Source of the DNA: UBA2256 sp964531105
Lineage (GTDB): Bacteria; Spirochaetota; Spirochaetia; Treponematales; Rectinemataceae
Direction of reading: 5' to 3'
Length of the DNA stretch: 64,000 nt
Assembly (NCBI GenBank): GCA_964531105.1
Contig: CAZHFN010000001.1
Location: 99,701-163,700 of the forward strand
The translations under genes and the position numbers were made by a program. Shown one piece after another: positions 25,323 through 33,469 of this stretch (the first letter of the stretch is position 1; the number at the start of each line of letters is the position of its first letter). The notes beneath the pieces were generated by a model. It made no database searches, had not been told where the DNA came from, and saw only the letters and a program-made list of their open reading frames with translations.

Positions 25323-26086
25323 AACACCGGCTTAGCCCCCTGGCCAAGACCAGGAGCCTTAAAGTTGATCATCGTCCACTGAATGAAAGCCCCTTTCCCC
25401 GCTGGAGTTGGCTCTATTTCGAACTTGGAAATACCGCAATTGGAAGTGGGGATGAGGGGAAGCCAGCTTCGGGCACCGAAGGTGGATCTAATCAGCCACT
25501 GAATGAGTCCCCCGTGGGATACGCAGCCAATTGTGCCTATACCCTTCTCAGCCAGCCTGCGTATTCCCTCCCAAGATTGGATAGCCCGGGCGTACATGCG
25601 CTCCGACGTCTCAGCGCCCGGCACCGCATCCCAGCTTTTGTACTGGAATTCACTGAATACTTCGGGATGCCTAGCTTGAGAAGACTCCCAGCTTAAACCC
25701 CCAAAAAGACCTACATCCACTTCCACCAGGCTGTCCAGGAAAACTACTTTGTCTAAGCCGCAAGCTGAGGCGATTATAGTAGCCGTTTCAGCCGCCCTTT
25801 TCTGAGGACTCGCCACGACAGTCTCCAAACCCTGGCTCGAAAACCAGGCTGCAGTGGCCGAAGCCTGCTCTCTGCCCCGTGAATCCAGGGGAAAATCCAA
25901 CTTGCCCTGAAAGGTTCCCGTGGCATTGCCCTCGCTCTGGCCATGGCGAAGCACGTAGACTGTGGTTTTCTGTGGTATGGAGGCAAAAAAAGCCCCGTCG
26001 GCTACCACCTGGGGCATCCAGGGGTTCACGATCCTGGGAACTATAATCGGCTCTTTGTCATACTGCAGGTTGGTGTGAGAATTCAT
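25319..26086 (-). CDS. Histidine phosphatase (phosphoglycerate mutase-like)
   Basis: About 255 aa. After a ~40-residue leader comes the catalytic VLRHGQSEGNATGTFQGKLD with the phospho-His, then ASPQKRAAETA, the acidic residue in LVEVDVGLFGGLSWE, and the second His in IGCVSHGG. This is the cofactor-independent phosphatase branch rather than glycolytic mutase, since the sequence lacks the longer mutase insert. The substrate is unknown. The ATG at 26086 is preferred; a GTG at 26095 has no Shine-Dalgarno. The gene lies downstream of an ABC operon, behind a terminator. Confidence 0.9.
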   Translation of the reverse strand: MNSHTNLQYDKEPIIVPRIVNPWMPQVVADGAFFASIPQKTTVYVLRHGQSEGNATGTFQGKLDFPLDSRGREQASATAAWFSSQGLETVVASPQKRAAETATIIASACGLDKVVFLDSLVEVDVGLFGGLSWESSQARHPEVFSEFQYKSWDAVPGAETSERMYARAIQSWEGIRRLAEKGIGTIGCVSHGGLIQWLIRSTFGARSWLPLIPTSNCGISKFEIEPTPAGKGAFIQWTMINFKAPGLGQGAKPVF

Positions 26087-26105
26087 GGGCCTCACTATAA
26101 AGGAA

Positions 26106-26137
26106 GGCCACCCTTCGCCTCAAGGCGGAGGGTGGCC
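26106..26137 (-). terminator. Terminator of the ABC transporter operon
   Basis: A 14-bp stem (GGCCACCCTTCGCC / GGCGGAGGGTGGCC, one G-T pair) with a TCAA loop follows the permease stop. On the minus strand it runs into TTCCTTTATA. Confidence 0.75.
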
Positions 26138-26161
26138 GACTGCCTCTCGATTTACATGCGG

Positions 26162-27823
26162 TTACGAGGCAATGAAAGTATCGGAGCCCCTGTTGAAGTA
26201 CTTGTTCACCACGAACATCGCTATGCCTGTCACCACCAGCAGAATTGTGGACATGGCGCTGGCCGTGCCAAAGTACCCGTCGGCCACCGAGAGGTAGACC
26301 TTGATAGGCATGGTCATTGTTCTGCCCACATACAAAAGTACCGAGGCGGAAAGCTCGTTCATGGAAGTAACCCAGCTCATTATGGCGCCTGAAATTATTC
26401 CCGACTGCATGAGAGGAAGGGTAACAGTCCTGAAGGTACGCCCCGGGGGCGAGCCTAAGTTTATGCCCGCCTCTTCCAGCGCAGGGTCGATCTGCTTGAG
26501 TATGGATGCGGCGGACCGCACAGAATAGGGCAATCGTCTGATGAAGTAGGTGAGGATCATGATGACCGCGGTGCCGGTGAGGAATATGGGCTTTCGGTTG
26601 AAGGCCACGATAAAGCCGATACCCAAGACAGTGCCAGGTACTATGTAGGGGATCATGAGCAGAGGATCGAGCACTTTGACAGCCACATTTCTCTTACGGG
26701 CAATGACAAAGCCCAACAGAGTGCCTACCAGGGCTATGAGGATTACCGCCACGAAGGAGTATATAAAGCTGTTGGCTACGGTTTTAGGCACGTCGAAAAA
26801 TATCTGTTTATAGCTATCCAAGCCAAATCCTGGTTTGAAAACCGGTCCAGAGGTGTTCCTGAAGGAGTAAAACACAATCACTCCCAAAGGCAGAGTGGAC
26901 ATGCCGACTATGAAATAGCAGACCAGATGGGCGAAGAAGGCCTTGGCTCCCTTGAGCTTCTTCACTACCGGACGGTTAACCAGCATGGAAGCGTATTTAC
27001 GCCTGGACGAAGCCCAAGTTTGCAACACTATCACCACGGCTGCGCAGAGCATGAGGATTATCGACACCGTTGATGCCATGCCCGGGCTTTCGCCTACTTC
27101 GCTGGTAAACATGTTGTAGGCCAAGGTTGGGAGCACGAGGTAGTTGCCACCGATAATCATCGGCGTCCCAAAATTGGAGAGTGACATCATGAAGACGATG
27201 AGAGCTCCACCGGTGAGAGAGGGCAGGACTAGGGGCATGGTGACCGAAAAGAATGTCCTGGTAGCCTTAGCCCCAAGGTTTTCCGAGGCTTCCTCCAGAG
27301 AACGGTCTATGGTCATGAGAGAGCCTGCCAGCATGAGGGAGATAAAGGGGTAATACTGGAGCGTGTCGGCCAAAATTATGCCCAGAGCACCATATATTGG
27401 AGGCAGGGTAATTCCTATTGAGCTCAAGAGATTCCTTAAAAATCCATTGCGGCCCAGCATGGTGATCCAGGAATATGCCCCTATGAAGGTTGGCGAAAGA
27501 AGAGCAAGCACCGACAGCGTGGTGAGAAGGTTGGATCCCTTGATCTTGTAGCGCGTGGTAAAAAACGCAAGAGGAACGCCCAGCACCGTGGAGAAGAAAG
27601 TGGTCGCCAATGCTATGAACATGGAATGGCCGAAGGCTCTCATGTAATAGGCACGGCCAAAGAATTCCTTCCAGTTGGCCATTGAAAGTTCGCCGGTTTC
27701 CTTGTTCTTGAAACTGTACTGGAACACATCGAAAAGAGGATAGACCAGGAAGATTATAACAATGGCAAAGCCAAGGAAGATGACAAGATGCCAAATATCG
27801 GCTCTTTTTCCCTTGAGATTCAT
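26162..27823 (-). CDS. ABC transporter permease, fused double-domain (AfuB/FbpB type)
   Basis: 553 aa with two similar membrane halves of six helices each. Each carries an ATPase-contact EAA loop: EASENLGAKATRTFFSVTMPL in the first half and EEAGINLGSPPGRTF in the second. This single-chain double permease is characteristic of ferric iron and related importers. The start at 27823 gives an ATGA overlap with the ATPase stop. It forms one complex with the ATPase and the binding protein encoded upstream. An iron role is possible, but the binding protein lacks the usual iron-site tyrosines. Confidence 0.9.
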   Translation of the reverse strand: MNLKGKRADIWHLVIFLGFAIVIIFLVYPLFDVFQYSFKNKETGELSMANWKEFFGRAYYMRAFGHSMFIALATTFFSTVLGVPLAFFTTRYKIKGSNLLTTLSVLALLSPTFIGAYSWITMLGRNGFLRNLLSSIGITLPPIYGALGIILADTLQYYPFISLMLAGSLMTIDRSLEEASENLGAKATRTFFSVTMPLVLPSLTGGALIVFMMSLSNFGTPMIIGGNYLVLPTLAYNMFTSEVGESPGMASTVSIILMLCAAVVIVLQTWASSRRKYASMLVNRPVVKKLKGAKAFFAHLVCYFIVGMSTLPLGVIVFYSFRNTSGPVFKPGFGLDSYKQIFFDVPKTVANSFIYSFVAVILIALVGTLLGFVIARKRNVAVKVLDPLLMIPYIVPGTVLGIGFIVAFNRKPIFLTGTAVIMILTYFIRRLPYSVRSAASILKQIDPALEEAGINLGSPPGRTFRTVTLPLMQSGIISGAIMSWVTSMNELSASVLLYVGRTMTMPIKVYLSVADGYFGTASAMSTILLVVTGIAMFVVNKYFNRGSDTFIAS

Positions 27824-28923
27824 CGCCCCCCCTTCGCTCCCAGCCTGACGCCAGAGCCCTTGTCGAATAGGAAACAAGATTCGGGAGGAACGGCGAATTC
27901 CACCTTGTCGCCCTTGGCGGGGATGTCGCCCTTTTTGGGCCTGTGTCGCTCAATGACGATGGTAGAACCGCCCAACTCGAGCTCCATGCTCACCACAGTG
28001 CCTAAAAAGGCGGTGGAAACCAAGGTTCCTGCGAGTCTGTTCAGGCCGCTAGCATCCTCGCTGGTCTCCACCACTTCCTCGGGCCTGAAGGCTAGCACTG
28101 CGTTGGTACAACCCTCGGTGCCCGCTTTTGGGACTGCGAAGCTTACTACACCTGCGTTGGCGCGTCGTAATCCGGACCCCAGGTCTTCGCCCAGAACAAC
28201 ATCCAATGCGTTTATCTTGCCTACGAAGGTGGCCACAAAGAGATTTACCGGATTCTTGTAGATTTCCCAAGGCGGACCCACTTGCTGAATTTTTCCAAAA
28301 TTGACCACCGCGATCCGGTCTGAAATAACAAGGGCTTCTTCCTGATCGTGGGTTACATAGACGGCGGTGATGCCCAGGGCCTTCTGCACCGATCGTATTT
28401 CATCCCGCATTTCAACCCTGAGTTTGGCGTCCAAATTGGAAAGCGGCTCGTCGAAAAGCAGAACCCGAGGCTCGATGGCCATAGCCCTGGCCAGGCCTAC
28501 ACGCTGCTGTTGTCCGCCAGAGAGTTTATCGGGGGTCCGGGCTTCATAGCCTGAAAGGTGGACATTCTTGAGCGCCGCTGCTACCCGCTTTTCAATTTCC
28601 TGGGCGGGCAATTTGCGCACTTTAAGTCCATAAGCCACATTCTCGTACACCGTCATGTGGGGAAACACCGCATAATTCTGAAAAACCATGCCAGTGTTAC
28701 GCCTATAGGCCGGCACATCGTTGATCAGTTCTTCGCCCAACCAAATATCGCCCGAGTCCTGCCTGTAGAACCCTGCGATAGTCCGCAGCAGCGTGGTCTT
28801 GCCACATCCCGAGGGTCCAAGGAGGGTGAAGAATTCTCCCTTCTCAATCTGAAGATTGATATCCGAAAGGGCTAATAGCTCGCCGAAACGCTTTTCAACT
28901 CCTGAAATTTTTATCGACGTCAT
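27820..28923 (-). CDS. ABC transporter ATP-binding protein (FbpC/PotA-like)
   Basis: A 367-aa ATPase: Walker A GPSGCGKTTLL, Q-loop FQNYAVFPHMT, signature LSGGQQQRVGLARA, Walker B VLLFDEPLSNLDA, and switch His in YVTHDQEEA. A C-terminal TOBE-like domain (about 240-360) is typical of importers for iron, polyamines and sulfate. GGGAG precedes the ATG. It is translationally coupled to the permease and separated from the binding-protein gene by a hairpin terminator. Confidence 0.95.
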   Translation of the reverse strand: MTSIKISGVEKRFGELLALSDINLQIEKGEFFTLLGPSGCGKTTLLRTIAGFYRQDSGDIWLGEELINDVPAYRRNTGMVFQNYAVFPHMTVYENVAYGLKVRKLPAQEIEKRVAAALKNVHLSGYEARTPDKLSGGQQQRVGLARAMAIEPRVLLFDEPLSNLDAKLRVEMRDEIRSVQKALGITAVYVTHDQEEALVISDRIAVVNFGKIQQVGPPWEIYKNPVNLFVATFVGKINALDVVLGEDLGSGLRRANAGVVSFAVPKAGTEGCTNAVLAFRPEEVVETSEDASGLNRLAGTLVSTAFLGTVVSMELELGGSTIVIERHRPKKGDIPAKGDKVEFAVPPESCFLFDKGSGVRLGAKGGR

Positions 28924-28964
28924 TGAACTCTCCCTGGGTCGAGACTGGATATGTATAGTATGAG

Positions 28965-29002
28965 AAAAGCCCGGAACCTTCGCAAGGCTTCCGGGCTTTT
29001 TT
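28965..29002 (-). terminator. Hairpin between binding-protein and ATPase genes
   Basis: AAAAGCCCGGAA pairs with TTCCGGGCTTTT, with an inner CCTT/AAGG stem. Runs of T follow on both strands. It probably attenuates transcription so that the binding protein is made in excess over the membrane complex. Confidence 0.75.
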
Positions 29003-29063
29003 ATGACAAATAATGCCCTGCGGCCTTACTATCAGAGCTTAGCCGCAGTACATGGCTCTCATA

Positions 29064-30035
29064 TTAGAGGCCGAGATCCATCTTTATATCGGTAAATTTC
29101 TTGATAAAAGCATTCTTATTGCTGGCAGCCCAGCCGAAGTCGTAGGGGATGCTCTTGATCTCGGTCATAGCGGGCAGACCCTTGGGGCTGGCCACATCGG
29201 TGCGCACAGGCCTGCGCTTCATGGCATTGACAAGGTATTCCTGAACTTGTTTGGACAGGCACCAGTCAGTGAAGATTTTGGCGTTGGCCAGGTTGGGGGC
29301 GCCCTTAAGGATGGCCATGCCGTCGGGGGCTGCTACAGTGCCGTCCTTGGGATATACGATAGTCACCGGGCCGCCGCCTTCGACAAACCTGAAGGCGTTG
29401 TCTTCCAGCGTCAGGCCTACTGCCTGCTCGCCGTCGTTGACAAACTTGGGCACCGCACCCGAAGAGGTGGAGATCACCATGTTCTTCATGATCCCCTTGT
29501 AAATGTCCCAGCCCTTGTCACCATAAATGGCGACTACGTTGGCAAGCTGCATGTAGGCAGAACCTGACTTGTCGGCGGGAGCCGAGGAAACGAGCTTCTT
29601 GAAACGGGCGTCCTGCAGATCGGTCCAGCTCTGGGGATACTGTTCGGGCTTGAGCATCTTGGTGTTGACCACGAAGACATTCATGATACCGGTGTAGGGC
29701 AGCCAGTTAGTGCCTACCTTGTACACGCTGACGATCTTGTCCCAGTCCTTGGGCATGTAAGCCTGGAGAATCTGGCTTTCGGCTTCCAGCTGCTCACCGC
29801 CGATACTCCAGATCACGTCGGCCTGGGGATTGTTGGCCTCGGCCTTGGCGCGCTTGATGACATCGCCCGAGGCGAGCTTGACGTAGTTTACCTTGATTCC
29901 GGTTTCTTTTTCGAACATCGGAACCAGGGCGTTGATGATGGATTCCTCATGGGCCGTATAGACGACCACTTGGCCAGCCCCGAATACCGAGGCAACCGCC
30001 ACGATACAGAATAAGGCAAGAAGAACACGTTTCAT
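29064..30035 (-). CDS. ABC transporter substrate-binding protein (AfuA/FbpA-like)
   Basis: 323 aa from the ATG at 30035, which follows GGAGG by 6 nt. The signal peptide ends near residue 20 (SVFGAGQ). The mature start VVVYTAHEESIINALVPMFEKETGI is typical of iron and related family-1 receptors. Further marks are ADVIWSIGGEQ and VYPKDGTVAAPDG. The paired tyrosines that bind ferric iron in FbpA are not found anywhere in the sequence. The ligand may therefore be another small anion or metal complex. It is the first gene of a three-gene importer operon. Confidence 0.9.
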   Translation of the reverse strand: MKRVLLALFCIVAVASVFGAGQVVVYTAHEESIINALVPMFEKETGIKVNYVKLASGDVIKRAKAEANNPQADVIWSIGGEQLEAESQILQAYMPKDWDKIVSVYKVGTNWLPYTGIMNVFVVNTKMLKPEQYPQSWTDLQDARFKKLVSSAPADKSGSAYMQLANVVAIYGDKGWDIYKGIMKNMVISTSSGAVPKFVNDGEQAVGLTLEDNAFRFVEGGGPVTIVYPKDGTVAAPDGMAILKGAPNLANAKIFTDWCLSKQVQEYLVNAMKRRPVRTDVASPKGLPAMTEIKSIPYDFGWAASNKNAFIKKFTDIKMDLGL

Positions 30036-30098
30036 AATAACCTCCGAAACAACAAGAGATTCGCAACGTCCACGATGAACGTCGTTTCGCATAACACG

Positions 30099-30707
30099 TT
30101 ATTTTAACACGTCTCTCATGATTTGGGAAAGAGAATGCGTAGTTCTGTCGTAACAAAATGCCCCGAAGCCCAGTTTTTGCGCAGCATCACAATAGGCTTT
30201 CACATCGTCGACGTAGAGGCAGTCCTGGGCTTCAAGCCTCGCGTAGTCTAAGAGCTTGAGCCAGATGCGGGGATCGGGCTTCATGAAGCCTACCTTGTAG
30301 GAGAGGATGTGGAATTCAGGAATAGAAGCGAGGACCTCGTTTTCAAAAATCATTGTAGCGTGGAGAAAGGCCGTGTTGGAGAGGACAAAGCAGCGAGCGC
30401 CTGCATCTCTGGCGGCAATCAAGCCCAATTCGCCATCGGGGTTAGGGAGAATGATACGGCGATAGTCGGTCACGAAGTCTTGGTAGGAATAGGAAGGATC
30501 GAAACCCGCAAGTTCGGCAACCCGGCGGTAGAAGCCATGAGAATCGAAGCGTCCGGTCTCGTGGTCATGCTCCAGGCTGCCGCCCCAAAGCGCCGCATCC
30601 AGTTCCTGGGCTGAAAGCCTAGACCTGGGCGCCGCCGCCCGAGCAAAAGCCATACGGTCCAATCCGCAGAGTACGTTGCCAAAATCGAAGACTACCGCCT
30701 TGTACAT
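30099..30707 (-). CDS. HAD-superfamily hydrolase
   Basis: 202 aa, subfamily IA layout. Motif I is VVFDFGNVLCG, which keeps the nucleophile Asp but has Asn-Val after FG as in YihX-type sugar phosphatases. Motif II is FVLSNT. The conserved Lys is in YKVGFMKPDP and the motif IV acidic pair in CLYVDDV. It is probably a phosphatase for a small phosphorylated metabolite. The gene is upstream of the ABC operon on the same strand and divergent from the VF530 gene. It lacks the Lys of phosphonatases, so a phosphonate role is not supported. Confidence 0.9.
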   Translation of the reverse strand: MYKAVVFDFGNVLCGLDRMAFARAAAPRSRLSAQELDAALWGGSLEHDHETGRFDSHGFYRRVAELAGFDPSYSYQDFVTDYRRIILPNPDGELGLIAARDAGARCFVLSNTAFLHATMIFENEVLASIPEFHILSYKVGFMKPDPRIWLKLLDYARLEAQDCLYVDDVKAYCDAAQKLGFGAFCYDRTTHSLSQIMRDVLK

Positions 30708-30745
30708 GGGTGACTCCTTTTATGCACGTCCTTAAGGCTGAGTTT

Positions 30746-30805
30746 GCTGGTTGAACGGACCGTCGCTGCGCAGAAAGCCCGAAAAAGCCAAGCAACCAGC
30801 GACGG
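30746..30805 (+). promoter_or_regulatory. Mutually exclusive inverted repeats in the VF530 gene leader
   Basis: GCTGGTTG (30746-30753) can pair with CAACCAGC (30793-30800). CCGTCGCTG (30760-30768) can pair with CAGCGACGG (30797-30805). The right arms share CAGC, so only one stem can form fully. They lie about 50-110 nt before the VF530 start. A regulatory role is speculative. Confidence 0.35.
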
Positions 30806-30852
30806 CCCGCGGGAGTGTATTCGCAAAACGTATTTTTATCGTACTATGAGGT

Positions 30853-31230
30853 ATGTCCGAAGAACAACCGAACAACCCCCTTCACGGCCTTACCCTGGAA
30901 GCAATACTCACCAGCTTGGTGCAGTACTACCGTTGGGAAGGCCTGGGGATTCGCATAAAAATCCGCTGTTTTACCAATGACCCCAGCATTAATTCCAGCT
31001 TGGCATTCTTGAGAAAAACACCCTGGGCTAGGGAAAAAGTAGAGCGGCTCTACTTAAGGACAAACTTCAACGCCCCGGTTCCTCCAGCGCCTCGCCGGGG
31101 AATGCGGGGTTCGAGAAAAGCTGGCCCAGGGAGGCCAGGTACTCAGGCAGGGAGAAGCGCGGCACGAAACCCGAAAGAACCCGCCGAGCCGCGGCGGCGC
31201 CCTCCGCCCCCAGCTCGCCCACGGTCCTGA
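30853..31230 (+). CDS. VF530-family (DUF2132) DNA-binding-like protein, with C-terminal extension
   Basis: The first ~72 residues match the VF530 family: NNPLHGLTLEAILTSLVQYY, IRCFTNDPSINSSLAFLRKTPWAREKVERLYL. Family members are usually about 75-90 aa and have a fold related to DNA-binding modules. Here the frame runs on for ~50 more residues very rich in Pro, Arg and Gly, entirely antisense to the end of the M20D gene (overlap 164 nt). Either the tail is an accident of a lost stop codon or a single-base change, or it is a real basic extension. The GAGG upstream is only one nucleotide from the ATG, so translation may be weak. Confidence 0.8.
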   Translation: MSEEQPNNPLHGLTLEAILTSLVQYYRWEGLGIRIKIRCFTNDPSINSSLAFLRKTPWAREKVERLYLRTNFNAPVPPAPRRGMRGSRKAGPGRPGTQAGRSAARNPKEPAEPRRRPPPPARPRS

Positions 31231-32395
31231 GAATAATCTGGGCGGGAGCCATGTAAGCCCGCTCGGGCTCCTTCGCGGCAAAGTCCGAAGAGTGGATCGT
31301 GCCGCAGAATCCCGAAAATCCAAGCTGACATGTGGGCTGAATACAAGCTACATCGCCTATGTCGTCGGAGGCATAGGATCTGTCATTTACATCAATGCTG
31401 GCAGGGTCAACTACGGCCGCGGCGGCCTGCTTAAGCACTTCGCCCAGGGCGGGGTCCGGCCTGAACGCCTGATACCCGGGAGTATTTTCGATATCCAAGG
31501 CCGCCCCCAAAGCCAAAGCCCCCGCCCGCAAGGACCGGTCCACCTTGGCCGCCGCGGCAAGCACCGCAGTGTGAGAAGCCCCCCTGATATACGTCTCCAG
31601 TACAGCCCTCGCGGGCACCGAATTCACCACAGTCCCGCCTTCGGTAATGATGGGGTGAACCCTGATATGATCAGCCTCCAGAAAGGTTTCCCTCTGAGCG
31701 TGAATGGCCTGTAAAGCCAGGCTGGCGGCACTAAGGGCGTTCACGCCCTTTTCAGGGTGAGCCCCGGCGTGGGAAGCCCTGCCGGTAAAGACAGCCCGCT
31801 TTGCCATAAAACCATTGAGGGTGCCGTTCACCGTCGCGACCCGTTCGGGCGAATCGCCCATGGAATGGTATTTGAGCACCAGACAAGGTTCGGAAAAGAA
31901 ACCCAGACGGATCATCTCCTGCTTGCCCGAAAGATAGGCGACCTCGCCTTTTTTCTTTAGCTCCAGGCGACGCCCCAAATCCACATATTCCTCGGCAGGA
32001 GAGACGGCGAAGATAATCCGAAGCCCAAGAGCCTCAGCCGCCCCTTCAAGAACCAAGGCGCGGAAAGCCCCCAACATGACGGCCATCTGGGCATGATGGC
32101 CACAGGAATGAGCCACTCCGCCGGCAGCGGCCTGGGTAGGCAGGGCATCCATGTCGGCTAAAAGCATAACCGCCGGATCGCTTTTTTTGCCCACTTCGGC
32201 AGCCACCCCCGTTCTGGCGATACCAGTACGTGGATTTAATCCCAGAGCCTTGAGTTCCGAGACGAGAATGTCGGCTGTCTTGAATTCGAAAAAACCCAGT
32301 TCCGGCGAGTTCCACAGCCTGTCAGCCAGATCGTAGAGCCATCCGGAATCATCCTTCAAACGGGCAAGCGCCCTATCAAGAATTGTATGATCCAT
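31067..32395 (-). CDS. M20D-family amidohydrolase (AbgB/HmrA-like)
   Basis: 442 aa. The metal site reads LADMDALP, then HSCGHHAQMAVMLG, SPAEEY, and a late His in GTIHSSDFA, a typical M20D set. M20D enzymes hydrolyse N-acyl or amide-linked amino acids such as indoleacetyl-amino acids, p-aminobenzoyl-glutamate and hippurate. The dimerisation lid is present (about 190-300). It is the last gene of a run with an Ldh2-type dehydrogenase and a class V aminotransferase, so it may release an amino acid for them to process (inference). The C terminus overlaps the VF530 frame on the other strand. Confidence 0.9.
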   Translation of the reverse strand: MDHTILDRALARLKDDSGWLYDLADRLWNSPELGFFEFKTADILVSELKALGLNPRTGIARTGVAAEVGKKSDPAVMLLADMDALPTQAAAGGVAHSCGHHAQMAVMLGAFRALVLEGAAEALGLRIIFAVSPAEEYVDLGRRLELKKKGEVAYLSGKQEMIRLGFFSEPCLVLKYHSMGDSPERVATVNGTLNGFMAKRAVFTGRASHAGAHPEKGVNALSAASLALQAIHAQRETFLEADHIRVHPIITEGGTVVNSVPARAVLETYIRGASHTAVLAAAAKVDRSLRAGALALGAALDIENTPGYQAFRPDPALGEVLKQAAAAVVDPASIDVNDRSYASDDIGDVACIQPTCQLGFSGFCGTIHSSDFAAKEPERAYMAPAQIILRTVGELGAEGAAAARRVLSGFVPRFSLPEYLASLGQLFSNPAFPGEALEEPGR

Positions 32396-32466
32396 GGAGC
32401 AATACTAGCCTGTCGCTCCAGTAGCGCGCCAGAGCCCCAGCGCCAGTATCGCGTCGCAGCCTAAAC

Positions 32467-33468
32467 CTAAAGCGTTAGAATTTCCTTCCACACCCGCTCG
32501 TCCACGGGGATGCCCTTGGCTAGATTTTCCAGCCTGGTGGCGCGCATGCGCTGGCCAGGGTAGACCACGGGGTCAGGCCCCCCATCGGGCTTCGACGATA
32601 ATAGATCTTCCACAGCGCTTCGCACTATTGCCTCGACCTTTTCGCCCGGAGCTATGGCAGCAAAATTGATAGCCACGAAGGTCTGGCAGAGGTCCCTCTC
32701 CCCTCCCCCCTTTTTGCCAATCGCCTGCACCGAATCACCTAAGGAAATACCCGCCGCGAAAATATCCAGGCCGAAAGAAAGGGCCGCCCCCTTCCAGAAT
32801 CCCGCAGGGAGAAGCCGCTTGGACTCCAGCACCGCCGCAGGATCGTCGGTGAGATTACCCCGGGCATCGAAACCTGCGGCGGTGGGCATGCGCCTGCCCT
32901 CTAAAATAGCCACTTCCAGAGAGCCATAGGAATACTGAGACATGGCCATATCCACCAGGATGTCCCCGTCTTTATAGGGAAAAGCGAACACCAGAGGATT
33001 GTTGCCCAGCCTTGCGTCAGTGGCACCCCAGGCCGGCATATTAGTATAGGTATTGCTGAAGCAAATGCCCGCCATGCCCCGGCTGCAGGCCTGATACCCA
33101 TAGGTGGCAGCCCTCAGCCAGTGGTTGGTGTTTCTCAAGGCTACGTACCCAATGCCATTGGTCTGAGCCAACTCGATAGCCCGCTCCATGCAAATCCAGG
33201 CGTTGACGATACCCAAGCCTTGACGGCCATCGTAATTCTCCAGCGCGCCGAACCCGTGCATCCGCACGGGTTCGGCGCCCATGTCCACAATTCCCTCGTC
33301 TATCTGGGCCACCAGCCTGGGAAAACGATTTATCCCATGGGAATACGTGCCCTCCAGAGAATTGCGAGTCATCTCCCTAGCCACCTTGGCCGCATGAGCC
33401 TCCGGACAGCCACGGTTTACAAGTATTTTTTCCAGCCTTAATTCAACCTCGGCCGCCTGAATCCTCAT
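32467..33468 (-). CDS. Ldh2-family 2-hydroxyacid dehydrogenase (YiaK/DlgD-like)
   Basis: 333 aa from the ATG at 33468, one nucleotide after the aminotransferase stop. This NAD(P)H-dependent fold is unrelated to classical lactate or malate dehydrogenases. Marks are SHGINRFPRLVAQID with the catalytic-type His, NTNHWLRAATYGYQA, WGATDARLGNNPL and DMAMSQYSYG. The NHW-R pattern resembles diketogulonate reductase more than malate or ureidoglycolate dehydrogenases. The reaction should be reduction of a 2-keto acid or the reverse. Pairing with a glyoxylate-type aminotransferase suggests hydroxyacid/keto acid/amino acid interconversion. Confidence 0.85.
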   Translation of the reverse strand: MRIQAAEVELRLEKILVNRGCPEAHAAKVAREMTRNSLEGTYSHGINRFPRLVAQIDEGIVDMGAEPVRMHGFGALENYDGRQGLGIVNAWICMERAIELAQTNGIGYVALRNTNHWLRAATYGYQACSRGMAGICFSNTYTNMPAWGATDARLGNNPLVFAFPYKDGDILVDMAMSQYSYGSLEVAILEGRRMPTAAGFDARGNLTDDPAAVLESKRLLPAGFWKGAALSFGLDIFAAGISLGDSVQAIGKKGGGERDLCQTFVAINFAAIAPGEKVEAIVRSAVEDLLSSKPDGGPDPVVYPGQRMRATRLENLAKGIPVDERVWKEILTL

Positions 33469-33469
33469 A

